A stretch of 36,362 nucleotides of DNA from JBGTCY01 sp041748615 (GCA_041748615.1 JBGTCY010000059.1:1-36362), one strand, 5' to 3'; counted from the first letter of the stretch, positions 8,206-17,411 are shown. Translations and numbers: made by a program. Notes: generated by a model from the sequence alone, not told the origin.

Positions 8206-8553
8206 CGTTATAACTGTGATTAATTTTGGAACATCCGTTACAATGGTGCTTTAGCCCAATACAGATTTTGGTCATTCAATAGTGTTTCTACATTTTTACC
8301 TTCAGGAAAAAAACCAGTCTATTTCAGGCAAGGTCAATTATTGAAATTACAAATCACAAAAAGCAAATCACAAATAAATTCCAATAGCAAAAAAATACAA
8401 ACCAACATATCAGTGGATCTGGATTGATTTGTGTTTTGATTTTTTAGAATTGAGTATTATTTGTTTTTTGTGAATTGTTTTTTGAGGCTTAAACAAATAA
8501 CAACCTGATAGTAAGTATTATTTTGTGAGCGCCTGAATCCCAATATCCAACTG
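8206..8553. other. 348-base AT-rich gap containing a degenerate palindromic element
   Basis: No gene or clear TAnnTTTG promoter is seen. Positions 8349-8401 (words CAAATCACAAAAAGCAAAT, ATAAATTCCAATA) and 8421-8483 (words TTGTGTTTTGATTTTTTAG, ATTTGTTTTTTGTGAATTG) are imperfect reverse complements around a short centre near 8411. This is probably a dispersed hairpin element. It lies between the ppc start and the end of the BatA-like gene. Confidence 0.5.
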
Positions 8554-10581
8554 CTATTTCAAAAACCTCAACAACAATACTTCAACTCCTAAAAATAACA
8601 GCGCCAGAATAATGCAGAATTTCCACAAAACAATTCCCTGGTTCAATTCCCTGACTAAGCCGGTGAGGCTTCCTGAAACCGCACTCAGGATGCGGATATT
8701 TTTTTGGGGAAATAAATCTTTCAATTCACTGGCGGAAAAATATTCCAACTCCGATTCCATCCGGTCATAGTTGAGCGCGACCGGCTCACCATCGGATTCG
8801 TTGCCGATATAAACACGGTAAAAACCGGCTTCAGTCACCTGCTCACCCGGAGAAATCAATACTTTCGGACCAACCGGTTTCTGACGTGGAATAAATTCAA
8901 AATCATTGCCTTTCATTTTGTAAATATCTTCAGCACCTGTGAGGCGATTATCCACCTCTATCACTTCATCTTTTCCCAACACATAAGATGTTTTTCCTGA
9001 AAAACCTCCAGAGAGCGCCATTTTGTACAGCATCGGCACGAAGAGGGCGTGCATCGGAAAATCAGTGTATTGCGCATCCAACGGAGAGGCGCACACATAT
9101 ACTTTTCCCCTGCCGGCATCAAAGCGGTTCACAAACGCGCTGCCGTCTCTCAAGCCAAGCAATGTTTGACCGGAACTTTGCACCTGGCGCTGAAAACGAT
9201 ACCACAACTTCGCGGATGGCAATGAAATATTGCGCGGAATTTCTTCAAACACATCCCGGAAAAGTTCATGTTCACGATTCAAATATGTCACCGGCATTTC
9301 CTCATCCCCGATGCCCGTGATGGAACTTGCCTTGATAGTATTAAAAAATTTATTGTAGGACTGAATGTCCGCTTTGGCATTTGGAAAAATCATCAATACT
9401 CCTCCCCCTTCGAGATATTGCTCTAATTCATACGCCAAGCCTGAAGGTATGCCGGCAAGGTTATTCAAGATAATCAGCGAATTATTTCTCAAACCGGAAT
9501 AATCCAATCGTGACACCGGCTGATTTTGAAACACAAATCGCTCCGCCTGTTCAAATAAGGCTTTGAGAAAACGGCTTTCAATTTCTTCATTCACCGCCAA
9601 CACGTTCACCTGACCGATAACCTGAATGACCACAAAATATTTGTCATCAAAAGTCACCGGATAATCATTGAGCGCGACTTCCAATTTTTTCCAGCCAATC
9701 TCACGCACAGAAAAGTTAATCGTGTCCACCGTGTAAGAGCCGGGTTGCACACTGAAATCAGCAATCGCTTTCACCTGCCCGTCCACGGATAAGGTAAGAC
9801 TCGAATTCTCTACAGACTGGTCACCGGTATTCACAATTTTAACCATCAGGCGGGCAACCTGTTCGCTGTAGAGCGCGGGCTGGTCTAACCACACGGTGTC
9901 AATGAATAAATTATGCTGACGCAAAGGCTGCAACGGCAACAGCGCGATTGAAAACACGGTATCTCCTTTGAAATCAACCATGTTTTTTTGAAAATCAGAA
10001 ACCCAAAAAGCGATGCGTTCATCCATCGCAGCATCATTGAAGGATTTAAACTGCATGGCATGGACATCATTCAGAGTACGTACCGTAGAAGTGAGCACAA
10101 CTTCATCCAACATGCTGAGCAATTCGTCTTTGGAAACAAAGCGTTGCTGCCGGGAGTTGAATTCGTTGGTTAACAACTGAAAACGGTCTTCTTCGCTGTA
10201 GGCATTGATGATTTCACGCACTTTCCGCGCGCCACGGTTGATGAGTGTCTCCTGGTCGGCATCGGCATTCATGCTGAATGAATTATCCAAGTAAATGCTG
10301 ACACCCCTTCTGCCTGCCGCCACAGGGTCGGCTGCTTCCGTCAATGGAATCACCGGCTGCGCGAAAGCCAACACCAGAAAAATAATAGCTAAAATGCGGG
10401 AAGCCAACACCAACCAATGCTTGATTTTTGACCGCACGGCTGTCTCTTCGGTTACTTCTTTTAAAAAACGGATGTTGGTGAAATAAACCGTTTTATAGCG
10501 CCTGAAATTAAAAAGATGGATGATGATGGGAACAGCAATCAGGGTTAACCCCCATAGTACCAACGGGTTCACAAATGTCAT
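8554..10581 (-). CDS. BatA-type aerotolerance regulator domain / vWA protein
   Basis: 675-residue membrane-anchored protein. The N-terminal about 80 residues (MTFVNPLVLWGLTLIAVPIIIHLFNFRRYK, here in part, then a second hydrophobic helix LASRILAIIFLVLAFAQPV) match the BatA N-terminal domain common in Bacteroidota. A vWA-like region follows with a D-x-S-x-S metal site in LDNSFSM (about residue 94). The middle resembles a glutamine-amidotransferase-like/extracellular region (RNNSLIILNNLAG, EGGGVLMIF). A final transmembrane helix sits at about 652-670. The topology suggests a periplasmic domain between membrane anchors. The exact role is unknown; Bat proteins are linked to stress or envelope functions. 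It has its own near-leaderless promoter (10587-10594). Confidence 0.85.
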   Translation of the reverse strand: MTFVNPLVLWGLTLIAVPIIIHLFNFRRYKTVYFTNIRFLKEVTEETAVRSKIKHWLVLASRILAIIFLVLAFAQPVIPLTEAADPVAAGRRGVSIYLDNSFSMNADADQETLINRGARKVREIINAYSEEDRFQLLTNEFNSRQQRFVSKDELLSMLDEVVLTSTVRTLNDVHAMQFKSFNDAAMDERIAFWVSDFQKNMVDFKGDTVFSIALLPLQPLRQHNLFIDTVWLDQPALYSEQVARLMVKIVNTGDQSVENSSLTLSVDGQVKAIADFSVQPGSYTVDTINFSVREIGWKKLEVALNDYPVTFDDKYFVVIQVIGQVNVLAVNEEIESRFLKALFEQAERFVFQNQPVSRLDYSGLRNNSLIILNNLAGIPSGLAYELEQYLEGGGVLMIFPNAKADIQSYNKFFNTIKASSITGIGDEEMPVTYLNREHELFRDVFEEIPRNISLPSAKLWYRFQRQVQSSGQTLLGLRDGSAFVNRFDAGRGKVYVCASPLDAQYTDFPMHALFVPMLYKMALSGGFSGKTSYVLGKDEVIEVDNRLTGAEDIYKMKGNDFEFIPRQKPVGPKVLISPGEQVTEAGFYRVYIGNESDGEPVALNYDRMESELEYFSASELKDLFPQKNIRILSAVSGSLTGLVRELNQGIVLWKFCIILALLFLGVEVLLLRFLK

Positions 10582-10586
10582 AGCGG

Positions 10587-10620
10587 CAAAAATAGGGTTA
10601 ATTTATTTCGGAAAATCAAA
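10587..10620 (-). promoter_or_regulatory. Promoter of the BatA-like gene
   Basis: On the minus strand TTTG (10617-10620) is followed after 22 bases by a perfect TAnnTTTG box, TATTTTTG (10594-10587). Only CCGCT separates the box from the ATG at 10581, so the transcript must be leaderless or nearly so. Confidence 0.6.
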
Positions 10621-10825
10621 AGAAGATTCCCGGGATGAAACTGAAAAAATGTTGCTGAAAATGAAAACTCGTTCCTTGCTCAATTATTGCAAATGAACAG
10701 CCGGAAAATGTTTATGATATCAAAATAATATCCCGGTTTTGTGCTACAAGCTATTAGATTTTAGATGTAATGTCGGTGATGAGGAAGTATTTCTGAAAAT
10801 GTGAATTAAGCACCTCTCTAAAAAC

Positions 10826-10859
10826 AAAAAAGCAACCTGTTTTCACAGATTGCTTTTTT
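10826..10859 (-). terminator. Intrinsic terminator downstream of tRNA-Pro
   Basis: AAAAAAGCAA (10826-10835) pairs with TTGCTTTTTT (10850-10859), with extra CTG/CAG pairing inside. On the minus strand it lies 9 bases after the tRNA and ends in a T-run. Its symmetry would let it work on both strands. Confidence 0.7.
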
Positions 10860-10867
10860 CATTCATG

Positions 10868-10941
10868 TCGGGGTGGCGGGATTCGAACCCACGACCCCCA
10901 GCACCCCATGCTGGTACGCTAGCCAGCTGCGCCACACCCCG
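10868..10941 (-). tRNA. tRNA-Pro (anticodon GGG)
   Basis: Read on the minus strand, a full cloverleaf forms: acceptor CGGGGTG/CACCCCG, D-stem GCGC/GCGT, anticodon stem CCAGC/GCTGG with loop ATGGGGT (anticodon GGG), T-arm GTGGG-TTCGAAT-CCCGC, discriminator A. The 3' CCA is not encoded and would have to be added after transcription. 74 bases including the discriminator. Confidence 0.96.
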
Positions 10942-11003
10942 ATGATATAATGAATGTCCCGCTTGTTTGCGGGGTTGCAAAAGTAAACAATATCAGGATT
11001 AAT

Positions 11004-14000
11004 TCAATCCGCGATAATGACTTTCCCCCGCAGGATTTTTTCACCCCGTAACTCAACGAAGTAAATACCCGCGCCCAATTCGCCCCGGTGAATGATGACT
11101 TCACCCGCTGTGATTTCGCGCAGGAATAACACTGTTTTTCCGGTGACGTCATACAGATTCAATTGATAGGCTTCATCACGCGCATTCGGGAAACTGATTT
11201 TTGTCGCTTTACTAAACGGATTCGGGAAGATAGTTACTTTTTCATCCTCAAAAAGCTGTACTGAAATCGTTCCGATATTTACTTCTTTGGAGACTATATC
11301 GCTTGTACAAGCGTCAACGGTAGTTTCAGTCACTTCAACCATCCCGGTACCAATTGTATTCCAGCTTACTTCAATCACAGCAGTTCCCTGACCGGAAACG
11401 ATTGTTCCGTTTGTTACTGTCCAGTTGTAAGTTGAACCTCCATTGTTATTGACTGAATATTGTTCCGTTGAACCGGTCGCTGCAAAAGTTTCACCCATGA
11501 TGACACCGGTGTTAAAAATGGCAGGCGAAACATCCGCCTTGTCACTCGCGGTACATCCATTGCCAGCGGTAACCGTCACATTATAACTGCCGATTTGATT
11601 CACGATAATCATGTTGCCGGACATACCGTTTGACCATTGATAAGTAACGCCACCCGTAGCTGTGAGTTGTACCGTACCACCCGAACATATCACTTTGTTG
11701 TCACCGGCTTCAGCCACCGGGGCTGATAAAACAACCACCTGAACATCAGCCGAACCGGAGCATCCATTCGGGTCTTCCACGGTGACACTATAAACAGCCG
11801 CGTTGCTCACCGTGATGGTTTGCGTTGCATCGCCTGTGGACCAGTTGTAAGTTGAACCCGGGAATCCGGCATCCAATTCCACCGCATTGCCTTCGCAGAT
11901 TTCTTCATCCGAAAAATCAAAAACAAGACTGGAACCAACAATGAAACTTGCCTGACTTGTGTTCACACAACCATTACTGTTTGTCACGGTAACGCTGTAT
12001 GAGTCAGGTTGATTGACGGTGATGGATTGTGTTGAAGCGCCTGTTGACCATAGATACGATGAACCGGGATTACCCGCGTTAAATGATACATTGCTGCCGG
12101 CACACGCTTCCACATTCTGAAGATTCACATTCGGCAAAGCATGAACTGTGACAGTAGATGTCGCTGAATTTGCACATCCGCTTCCATCAGTCACCGTCAC
12201 CGTATAAGTTCCGGAATTGACAATCGTGATGGTTTGCGTTGATGCGCCTGTTGACCATAAGAAAGTCAAACCCGGATTTCCTGCGTCCAGCGTAGTATTT
12301 TGCCCTGCACAAAATGCAGTATTGCCAAGCTGAACCGATGGACCCGCCTGAACACTGACAACAGTGCTGGCTGATGCCGTACAACCGTTTCCATCTGTGA
12401 TGGTTACAGCATAAGTTCCGGCACTATTTACCTGGATACTTTGGGATGTTGCACCTGTTGACCATAAATAAGATGTTGCACCGGATGCATTCAACGCGGT
12501 GGTTTGACCATTACAAAAGTCTGAACTCAATCCGTTATTGATGCTTGCCTGTGGGATATTCAATGTAACCGGGTAAGGGTCAGAAGTATAAGTGCTGCCG
12601 CTTCCATCTGTTACTGTTACAGTGTAGGTACCCGAAACTGTCACCGTAATTGAAGAGGTTGTTTCACCATTTGACCACTGATAGGCAGATAATCCGCCAT
12701 CCGTGCTTAACTCAACCGGATCGCAGGCACTCCCAACATTACTTGCAACAATTGGCGGCTTGTAGTTGACGCTCTGTGTCGTGTATTGCACATAAATGAG
12801 CATCATTTCTTCGTTGGTTGTGAATCCCCATGTCACGCTGTTGGGTCCGTTGTTCCGCCATTTTGCTTCATGGATAAGTCCGTTGCTCATATTCACCGGC
12901 ACCAATGGTGAAAATCTTCTGATAGGCGGATGCGACCAGTCATAAAAGCCCTGGTTGAAGGTGTAATCAAAGTCGTAGAATCCTTCATAAAGTTGGTTGC
13001 CCTTACTGCCATTCGAATTACTTTGGAAAATATCATAGTCAATTCCATACTTATGTGTATGCGAAGCCAGCATCCAGATATTCCATGTTTGACCGGAGCG
13101 GGTAACGCGGTCAGAAATTGTAATGACCTGATTATTGTTTGGGATAAAAATCGCAAGGTTTGGAATCAACTCCGCTTTCATTTCCACAGTAGCTGTAGAG
13201 CGTGGACGGGTGTAAACATTCATATATACTTCCCCCGGCATAATCTCTGAATGATAATTTTTTAAATGATAGTTCAAATCCAGGACTGTATTTTGGTCCC
13301 AAAAAAATCCCGTACCAAGCGGGAGTTCCAAATCATCGGGAGATTGCCAGGCATTCAGAAAATCTTTACCGCTGCTGAACGCATTAAAGGTGAATGGCAC
13401 TAACCCGTCAATCCAGTTATCCTGAGAATTGCCGGTAAACCGCCTCAATATATAATGATGCGATTCCGCATTCATCACCACCTCGATGCGATAGACTTCT
13501 AAATCTTGAGGAATTTTCGGGTCGTGTTTTTTGAAAAATTCTTTCTCTTCATTGGGCGCCCAAAAAACGGGACCAAAATGCACCTGAAATCCTTGTCCTG
13601 CTGCGGGAGGCGTGGGTTGAATAATTTTAGGTCTGCCACCGGTTGTGTAATAATCAATCAGGCGTTGATAATTCACATCATTTCCGGTTTGTTTGGCGTC
13701 ATACAAAATCCACTGGCGAATCAATTCAATCTCATGGTCAGGCAGTTTGGTTTGCCCGTTAGGCATTGCATTTCCTTCGCCCGCAGTCAACTCGAGGTCG
13801 CTGCTCAATCCGTGAGCTACTTTTCTCAAAAGGAAACTTCTCTCAGGATAACCTTTGTCAATCCGCATATCTCCTTTGGCGACTGCTGTTGCGTTATTGG
13901 GCGCAACTTCAACGATGCGGTTATACACATCGGTTTCAGTGCCGGTCAGGTTTAAACCGCCTTGCGGTGTAGCGCCTCCATGACAACTGATGCATTTTGT

Positions 14001-14090
14001 TTGAAAAATATTGTAGATGGTGGTGAAATTACTCTGCGCGGATACAGAAATCGTCACTGTGAGTAAGCAAAGCATTAATAAGTTCTTCAT
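11004..14090 (-). CDS. T9SS-exported protein with heme c motif, copper-monooxygenase-like region and Ig-like repeats
   Basis: 1028 residues from the ATG at 14090, chosen because it opens a clean signal peptide (MKNLLMLCLLTVTISVSAQ); an in-frame ATG at 14102 adds four residues. Order: signal peptide; a cytochrome-like segment with CISCH (CxxCH heme-binding, about residue 33) and a later LPDHEIELIRQWI helix, as in cytochromes that sit before large secreted domains; a region at about 160-430 with AESHHYILRRF and ASHTHKYGIDYDIF, recalling the HH and HTH copper ligands of PHM/DBM-type monooxygenases; six similar Ig-like repeats (about 450-900, pattern Y-x-WSTG...G-x-Y-x-VTVTDxNGC); a PKD-like segment; and a C-terminal type IX secretion sorting domain (FPNPF...YFVEL). 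Probably a cell-surface or secreted redox protein. The copper assignment is inference. Confidence 0.82.
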   Translation of the reverse strand: MKNLLMLCLLTVTISVSAQSNFTTIYNIFQTKCISCHGGATPQGGLNLTGTETDVYNRIVEVAPNNATAVAKGDMRIDKGYPERSFLLRKVAHGLSSDLELTAGEGNAMPNGQTKLPDHEIELIRQWILYDAKQTGNDVNYQRLIDYYTTGGRPKIIQPTPPAAGQGFQVHFGPVFWAPNEEKEFFKKHDPKIPQDLEVYRIEVVMNAESHHYILRRFTGNSQDNWIDGLVPFTFNAFSSGKDFLNAWQSPDDLELPLGTGFFWDQNTVLDLNYHLKNYHSEIMPGEVYMNVYTRPRSTATVEMKAELIPNLAIFIPNNNQVITISDRVTRSGQTWNIWMLASHTHKYGIDYDIFQSNSNGSKGNQLYEGFYDFDYTFNQGFYDWSHPPIRRFSPLVPVNMSNGLIHEAKWRNNGPNSVTWGFTTNEEMMLIYVQYTTQSVNYKPPIVASNVGSACDPVELSTDGGLSAYQWSNGETTSSITVTVSGTYTVTVTDGSGSTYTSDPYPVTLNIPQASINNGLSSDFCNGQTTALNASGATSYLWSTGATSQSIQVNSAGTYAVTITDGNGCTASASTVVSVQAGPSVQLGNTAFCAGQNTTLDAGNPGLTFLWSTGASTQTITIVNSGTYTVTVTDGSGCANSATSTVTVHALPNVNLQNVEACAGSNVSFNAGNPGSSYLWSTGASTQSITVNQPDSYSVTVTNSNGCVNTSQASFIVGSSLVFDFSDEEICEGNAVELDAGFPGSTYNWSTGDATQTITVSNAAVYSVTVEDPNGCSGSADVQVVVLSAPVAEAGDNKVICSGGTVQLTATGGVTYQWSNGMSGNMIIVNQIGSYNVTVTAGNGCTASDKADVSPAIFNTGVIMGETFAATGSTEQYSVNNNGGSTYNWTVTNGTIVSGQGTAVIEVSWNTIGTGMVEVTETTVDACTSDIVSKEVNIGTISVQLFEDEKVTIFPNPFSKATKISFPNARDEAYQLNLYDVTGKTVLFLREITAGEVIIHRGELGAGIYFVELRGEKILRGKVIIAD

Positions 14091-14213
14091 GAGCGGATGC
14101 AAGGTTTAATAATGAAATAGTATTAAAAATTAAAAAGTCAAATTCGTGGCTGAACTTCACAATGTGAAATATAATCAAATTACCTTTCACCACCAAGCAA
14201 TCTCTTTCAGGAA

Positions 14214-14528
14214 TTAAGCCTGTGCGGTCGGTCCGCCAAAATTCATGGGAATACCATGCACCACGCCTGTGTCACGAATTTCTCCATGCACCTGCTCATA
14301 TTTTTTAATATTGTCAGCCAGCGCTCCCAGTAATCTTTTTGCATGTTGAGGCGTAAGCAACACACGCGATTTCACTTTCGCCTTTGGCACCCCGGGCATC
14401 ACCCGCACAAAGTCAATGACAAACTCCGAGTTTGAATGTGTAATAATCGCCAGGTTGGAATAAATGCCTTCCGCTACTTCTTCCGATAATTCGATGTTGA
14501 TTTGGTTGGATTTGTTTTTGTCTTCCAT
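14214..14528 (-). CDS. DUF3467 domain protein
   Basis: 104-residue protein matching the DUF3467 family: the N-terminal INIELSEEVAEGIYSNLAIITHSNSEF block, the VIDFVRVMPGVPKAKVKSR strand pair, and the LLTPQHAKRLLGALADNIKKYE helix. No signal peptide or membrane segment, so it is cytosolic. Function is unknown across the family; there is no catalytic motif. It stands alone, 112 bases after the start of the T9SS gene on the same strand. The sequence upstream on the minus strand contains TAGTTTTA, a weak -7-like box. Confidence 0.88.
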   Translation of the reverse strand: MEDKNKSNQINIELSEEVAEGIYSNLAIITHSNSEFVIDFVRVMPGVPKAKVKSRVLLTPQHAKRLLGALADNIKKYEQVHGEIRDTGVVHGIPMNFGGPTAQA

Positions 14529-14651
14529 AGTGAATTATTGATGTTTCAGGTAAAACTAACAAAAAGAAAGGAGCGGCATTTGAGAGTTGATAAACATTTA
14601 CATTCCATGAACTCCTTGAGCAATTATAAATAGCCCAACACTTAAGCGTGA

Positions 14652-14700
14652 GGTTATGTCAAAAACCCAACTGACGGGCTTTAGCCCGCATTAGTCTGTC
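14652..14700 (-). repeat. Dispersed GCGGGCTAAAGCCCG repeat, copy 2
   Basis: Inverted second copy of the element at 5303-5356, sharing AATGCGGGCTAAAGCCCG, GTTGGGTTT and the ends. It touches the 3' end of the small lipoprotein gene, whose stop codon (14691-14693) lies inside the aligned region. Confidence 0.6.
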
Positions 14701-15017
14701 AAACATTTAATCCTGATAATTTCTGATTGCAGGCAGTCAGACATGAGGATTCCCACTCCAACTTTTTCATAACTAATGCAAACACGGACGCTGTCTTTTC
14801 GGAATTTTTCAGGAAGTTCATGTTGAAATACCCGTTGCATCCCGCTGCTGTGAAAATTGACATACCCCTTGATTTCTTTGCAGTCGGGCATATAGTAAAG
14901 TGTCGCCTGTTCGCATTGCTTTCCACAGCGCGATGAGATTTTCGTGGAAGAGCAGGAAGCGGAAAGGAATGAAATTAAAACGAGTGAGATAAAAAATGAA
15001 GGAGCGCTGTATTTCAT
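14691..15017 (-). CDS. Small putative lipoprotein
   Basis: 108 residues with no recognised family. Residues 1-21 form a lipoprotein signal peptide ending in a lipobox (FLSASC, Cys at 21), so the mature protein should be lipid-anchored in the envelope. The mature part has five further cysteines (RCGKQC, PDC, VC, DC, KC pattern), enough for disulfide bonds. It lies 63 bases downstream of aroA on the same strand and may be transcribed with it, though nothing links it to aromatic biosynthesis. Its last codons and stop lie within a dispersed repeat, so the C-terminus may have been reshaped by the repeat's insertion. Confidence 0.65.
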   Translation of the reverse strand: MKYSAPSFFISLVLISFLSASCSSTKISSRCGKQCEQATLYYMPDCKEIKGYVNFHSSGMQRVFQHELPEKFRKDSVRVCISYEKVGVGILMSDCLQSEIIRIKCLTD

Positions 15018-15080
15018 AAAAATTTTTTCGGTGAAATTCCGAGAAATTCGTTGATGAGATGGTGACTTTTGTTTTGAACA

Positions 15081-16310
15081 TCAATCACCTTCCTCAATCA
15101 CAAAACCCAGTTTGCTGAGGTCATCCCAGTAATTGGAATAGGATTTTTTGACCACCGAGGGTTCATTGATAACCACTTCACCCAATGTAAGAGCAAGTGG
15201 AGCAAGGCACATCGCCATCCGATGGTCGCGGTAGGTTTCAAATACAGGCACTACTTCCACTTCAGCATGTTGAGGTTGCAAAAACCAGCGGGTATCATCT
15301 TTCTGAAATACAGCCCCTGCTTTGTGCAGTTCATTTTGCAATGCGCTGATGCGATTGCTTTCTTTAATCTTCAAATGTGAAATACCGCTGAGTTTCGCGG
15401 GAATGTTCAATCCCGCGCAAGTAGCCAACAATGTTGGCGCGATGTCCGGATAATTTTGAAAATCATAATCAAAAGTGCGGGGTGAAATGCCGGGTCTTTT
15501 TGTCAGCACAACACTATTATCTGAAAAACTGGAAGAAACGCCAAATTGCTCCATGATTTTTGCTATCACAGCATCACCCTGTAAACTGACACGGTTCAAT
15601 CCGCAGAGTTTCAAATCCACCTCATCCGCCAATGCCGCCATCTGGTAGTAGTAAGACGCGGCTGACCAATCAGCCTCAACCGTGAAATCACGCGGGGAAT
15701 AATCCTGTCGCGGAATGCTAATCATGTTTTGCGACCAGTCGAAACGGATACCGAAATGTTTCATGATATTGAGCGTCATCTCGATGTAGGGTTTGGAAAC
15801 CATGTCGCCTTTCATCCGCAAAATCAACCCGTTTCTGAGTACCGGGGCGACAAGCAACAGCGCGGAAACAAACTGGCTGCTCATCGTAGTGTCAATATCC
15901 ACGCGGTTGCCTTTCAGCATTTTGCCATTAATTAAAACAGGCGGGTAATTTTTTTTCGCCAGATATTGTATCTCCGCGCCCAATGAATTTAAGGCATCCA
16001 CTAACGGACCAATCGGGCGTTCAATCAATCTTTCCGAGCCGGTCAGAATCACCTCCCCTTCATGAATGGCGAGAAAGGCAAGCATGAAACGGATGGTGGT
16101 TCCTCCATCTCCTGCATGCAACACTTTTTCCTGAGAGTTAATCAGTTCAAGCAGTTTGAGCGAATCTTCAGACGAGGAGAAATTTTTCAAATCAAAGAAA
16201 CCATGCGTGAGCGCTTTGATAATCAAGACACGGTTGGTGATGCTTTTCGACCCCTGAAGCCTGATTTCGCCTTTTAGAATTTTATCTTTTTTGCTGACGC
16301 GGTATTTCAT
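15081..16310 (-). CDS. aroA: 3-phosphoshikimate 1-carboxyvinyltransferase (EPSP synthase)
   Basis: 409-residue enzyme joining phosphoenolpyruvate to shikimate 3-phosphate, step six of the shikimate pathway, in the cytosol. Visible motifs: LQGSKSITNR (usual LPGSKS), GDGGTTIRFML at the PEP-binding position where many enzymes have NAGTAMR, SSQFVSALLL, YPDIAPTLL, LKIKESNRI and the C-terminal YRDHRMAMCLAPLAL. The GDGGTTIR variant is usual in Bacteroidota-type enzymes and recalls glyphosate-tolerant classes, but tolerance cannot be judged by eye. Slightly shorter than the E. coli protein (427). It overlaps the end of aroB by 4 bases (ATGA), giving translational coupling of two enzymes of one pathway. 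Confidence 0.94.
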   Translation of the reverse strand: MKYRVSKKDKILKGEIRLQGSKSITNRVLIIKALTHGFFDLKNFSSSEDSLKLLELINSQEKVLHAGDGGTTIRFMLAFLAIHEGEVILTGSERLIERPIGPLVDALNSLGAEIQYLAKKNYPPVLINGKMLKGNRVDIDTTMSSQFVSALLLVAPVLRNGLILRMKGDMVSKPYIEMTLNIMKHFGIRFDWSQNMISIPRQDYSPRDFTVEADWSAASYYYQMAALADEVDLKLCGLNRVSLQGDAVIAKIMEQFGVSSSFSDNSVVLTKRPGISPRTFDYDFQNYPDIAPTLLATCAGLNIPAKLSGISHLKIKESNRISALQNELHKAGAVFQKDDTRWFLQPQHAEVEVVPVFETYRDHRMAMCLAPLALTLGEVVINEPSVVKKSYSNYWDDLSKLGFVIEEGD

Positions 16311-17371
16311 AGGCTGCTTTTCAGGAAATCCACCGATTCATGCAACAGCTTTTTATCACAATGGATATTAATGACAGGCTGCCCGATGGATTTCAATAGT
16401 GTAAAGTTATAGCTTCCTGATGCGTTCTTTTTATCATGGGTTATCCACATTTGCCAATTACTTTTTACCACTTTTTCGGAAATAAATGGGCGATACCATT
16501 TCAGGATGTTGCGTGTGATGTCAGTTAATTCTTTTTTTGTTAAACCCGCAACGGCATAAGATAAATATGCTTCCGCAATCATTCCCATCGCGACAGCGTG
16601 TCCGTGTAATACCGGGATTCCGCTTTGCAAACCTGCGCTTTCAAAAGCATGACCGAAGGTGTGGCCGAAGTTTAAAATCTTTCTCATCCCTTTTTCAAAA
16701 GGGTCAGCTTCCACGATTTTCTTTTTCACTAACAGAGATTTTTGAATCAGCGACAGCCATTTGTGATGCTTTATCGGATTGATTTTAGAAAGTTCCTGCC
16801 AGTGTTTTTCGGAGCCGATGAGCGCGTGTTTCAGCATCTCGGCATATCCGCTCAAAAATTCATCCTGCGGTAATGTTTTCAAAAAACCGGGATAAATAAA
16901 AACAGCTGCGGGATTCTGAAAAAAACCAATGGAGTTTTTTACAGCATCAAGGTTGACGCCCAATTTTCCGCCAATAGTCGCATCCACCTGCGCGAGCAAC
17001 GAGGTCGGGATGTTCATAAAAGAAATTCCGCGTTTATAAGCGGCAGCAGTAAAACCGCCTATGTCGCTCACCATGCCGCCACCGAGGTTGAGCCACAAAC
17101 ATTGCCTGTCAATGTTTTCGGATAAAAGTGTTTGCCATAAGTGACGGCAGGTATCCAATGATTTGTAAGATTCACCTGCCGGAATTTCCAAAATGACAGC
17201 ATCTTTCAAAATGGGATTGTGCTTCAAAAAATCCGGCAGGCAATACGCTCTTGTATTTTCATCCACAAGGATGACCACAGTTGAAAATTTTCTTTTTTTT
17301 AAAAATGAAGAAAAGGCAGATAAATCCTCTTCGATGAAAACCCGGTAGTTGCTAACTTTGAAATAACTCAT
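16307..17371 (-). CDS. aroB: 3-dehydroquinate synthase
   Basis: 354-residue NAD- and metal-dependent enzyme that cyclises DAHP to 3-dehydroquinate, step two of the shikimate pathway. Seen: GGGMVSDIGGFTAA (nucleotide site), NIPTSLLAQVDATIGGKLGVN, the metal ligands in YAEMLKHALI (Glu), NFGHTFGHAFE and LHGHAVAMGM (His). Length and motif spacing are typical. First gene of an aroB-aroA operon, with a perfect TAnnTTTG box 11 bases before the ATG. It is divergent from panB across a region with a long hairpin. It should not be confused with the second cyclase-family gene, eboD, at 31086. Confidence 0.95.
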   Translation of the reverse strand: MSYFKVSNYRVFIEEDLSAFSSFLKKRKFSTVVILVDENTRAYCLPDFLKHNPILKDAVILEIPAGESYKSLDTCRHLWQTLLSENIDRQCLWLNLGGGMVSDIGGFTAAAYKRGISFMNIPTSLLAQVDATIGGKLGVNLDAVKNSIGFFQNPAAVFIYPGFLKTLPQDEFLSGYAEMLKHALIGSEKHWQELSKINPIKHHKWLSLIQKSLLVKKKIVEADPFEKGMRKILNFGHTFGHAFESAGLQSGIPVLHGHAVAMGMIAEAYLSYAVAGLTKKELTDITRNILKWYRPFISEKVVKSNWQMWITHDKKNASGSYNFTLLKSIGQPVINIHCDKKLLHESVDFLKSSL

Positions 17372-17382
17372 GGCTTTTCATG

Positions 17383-17411
17383 CAAATATATTGGTGTGTG
17401 GGCAGTTCTAA
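17383..17411 (-). promoter_or_regulatory. Promoter of aroB-aroA
   Basis: On the minus strand TTAG (17408-17411, one base off TTTG) is followed after 17 bases by a perfect -7 box TATATTTG (17390-17383). The -33 element lies inside the left arm of the 17400-17463 hairpin. Confidence 0.5.

Noticed and set aside
11500..12750. Regularly spaced DNA similarity suggesting a CRISPR-like or tandem repeat array
   Set aside because: The periodicity comes from six Ig-like protein repeats in one long reading frame; the DNA units are about 240 bases and diverged, with no spacer-repeat structure.
15081..16310. Pseudogene call for aroA because NAGTAMR is absent
   Set aside because: GDGGTTIR at this position is a known family variant and all other EPSP synthase blocks are intact.
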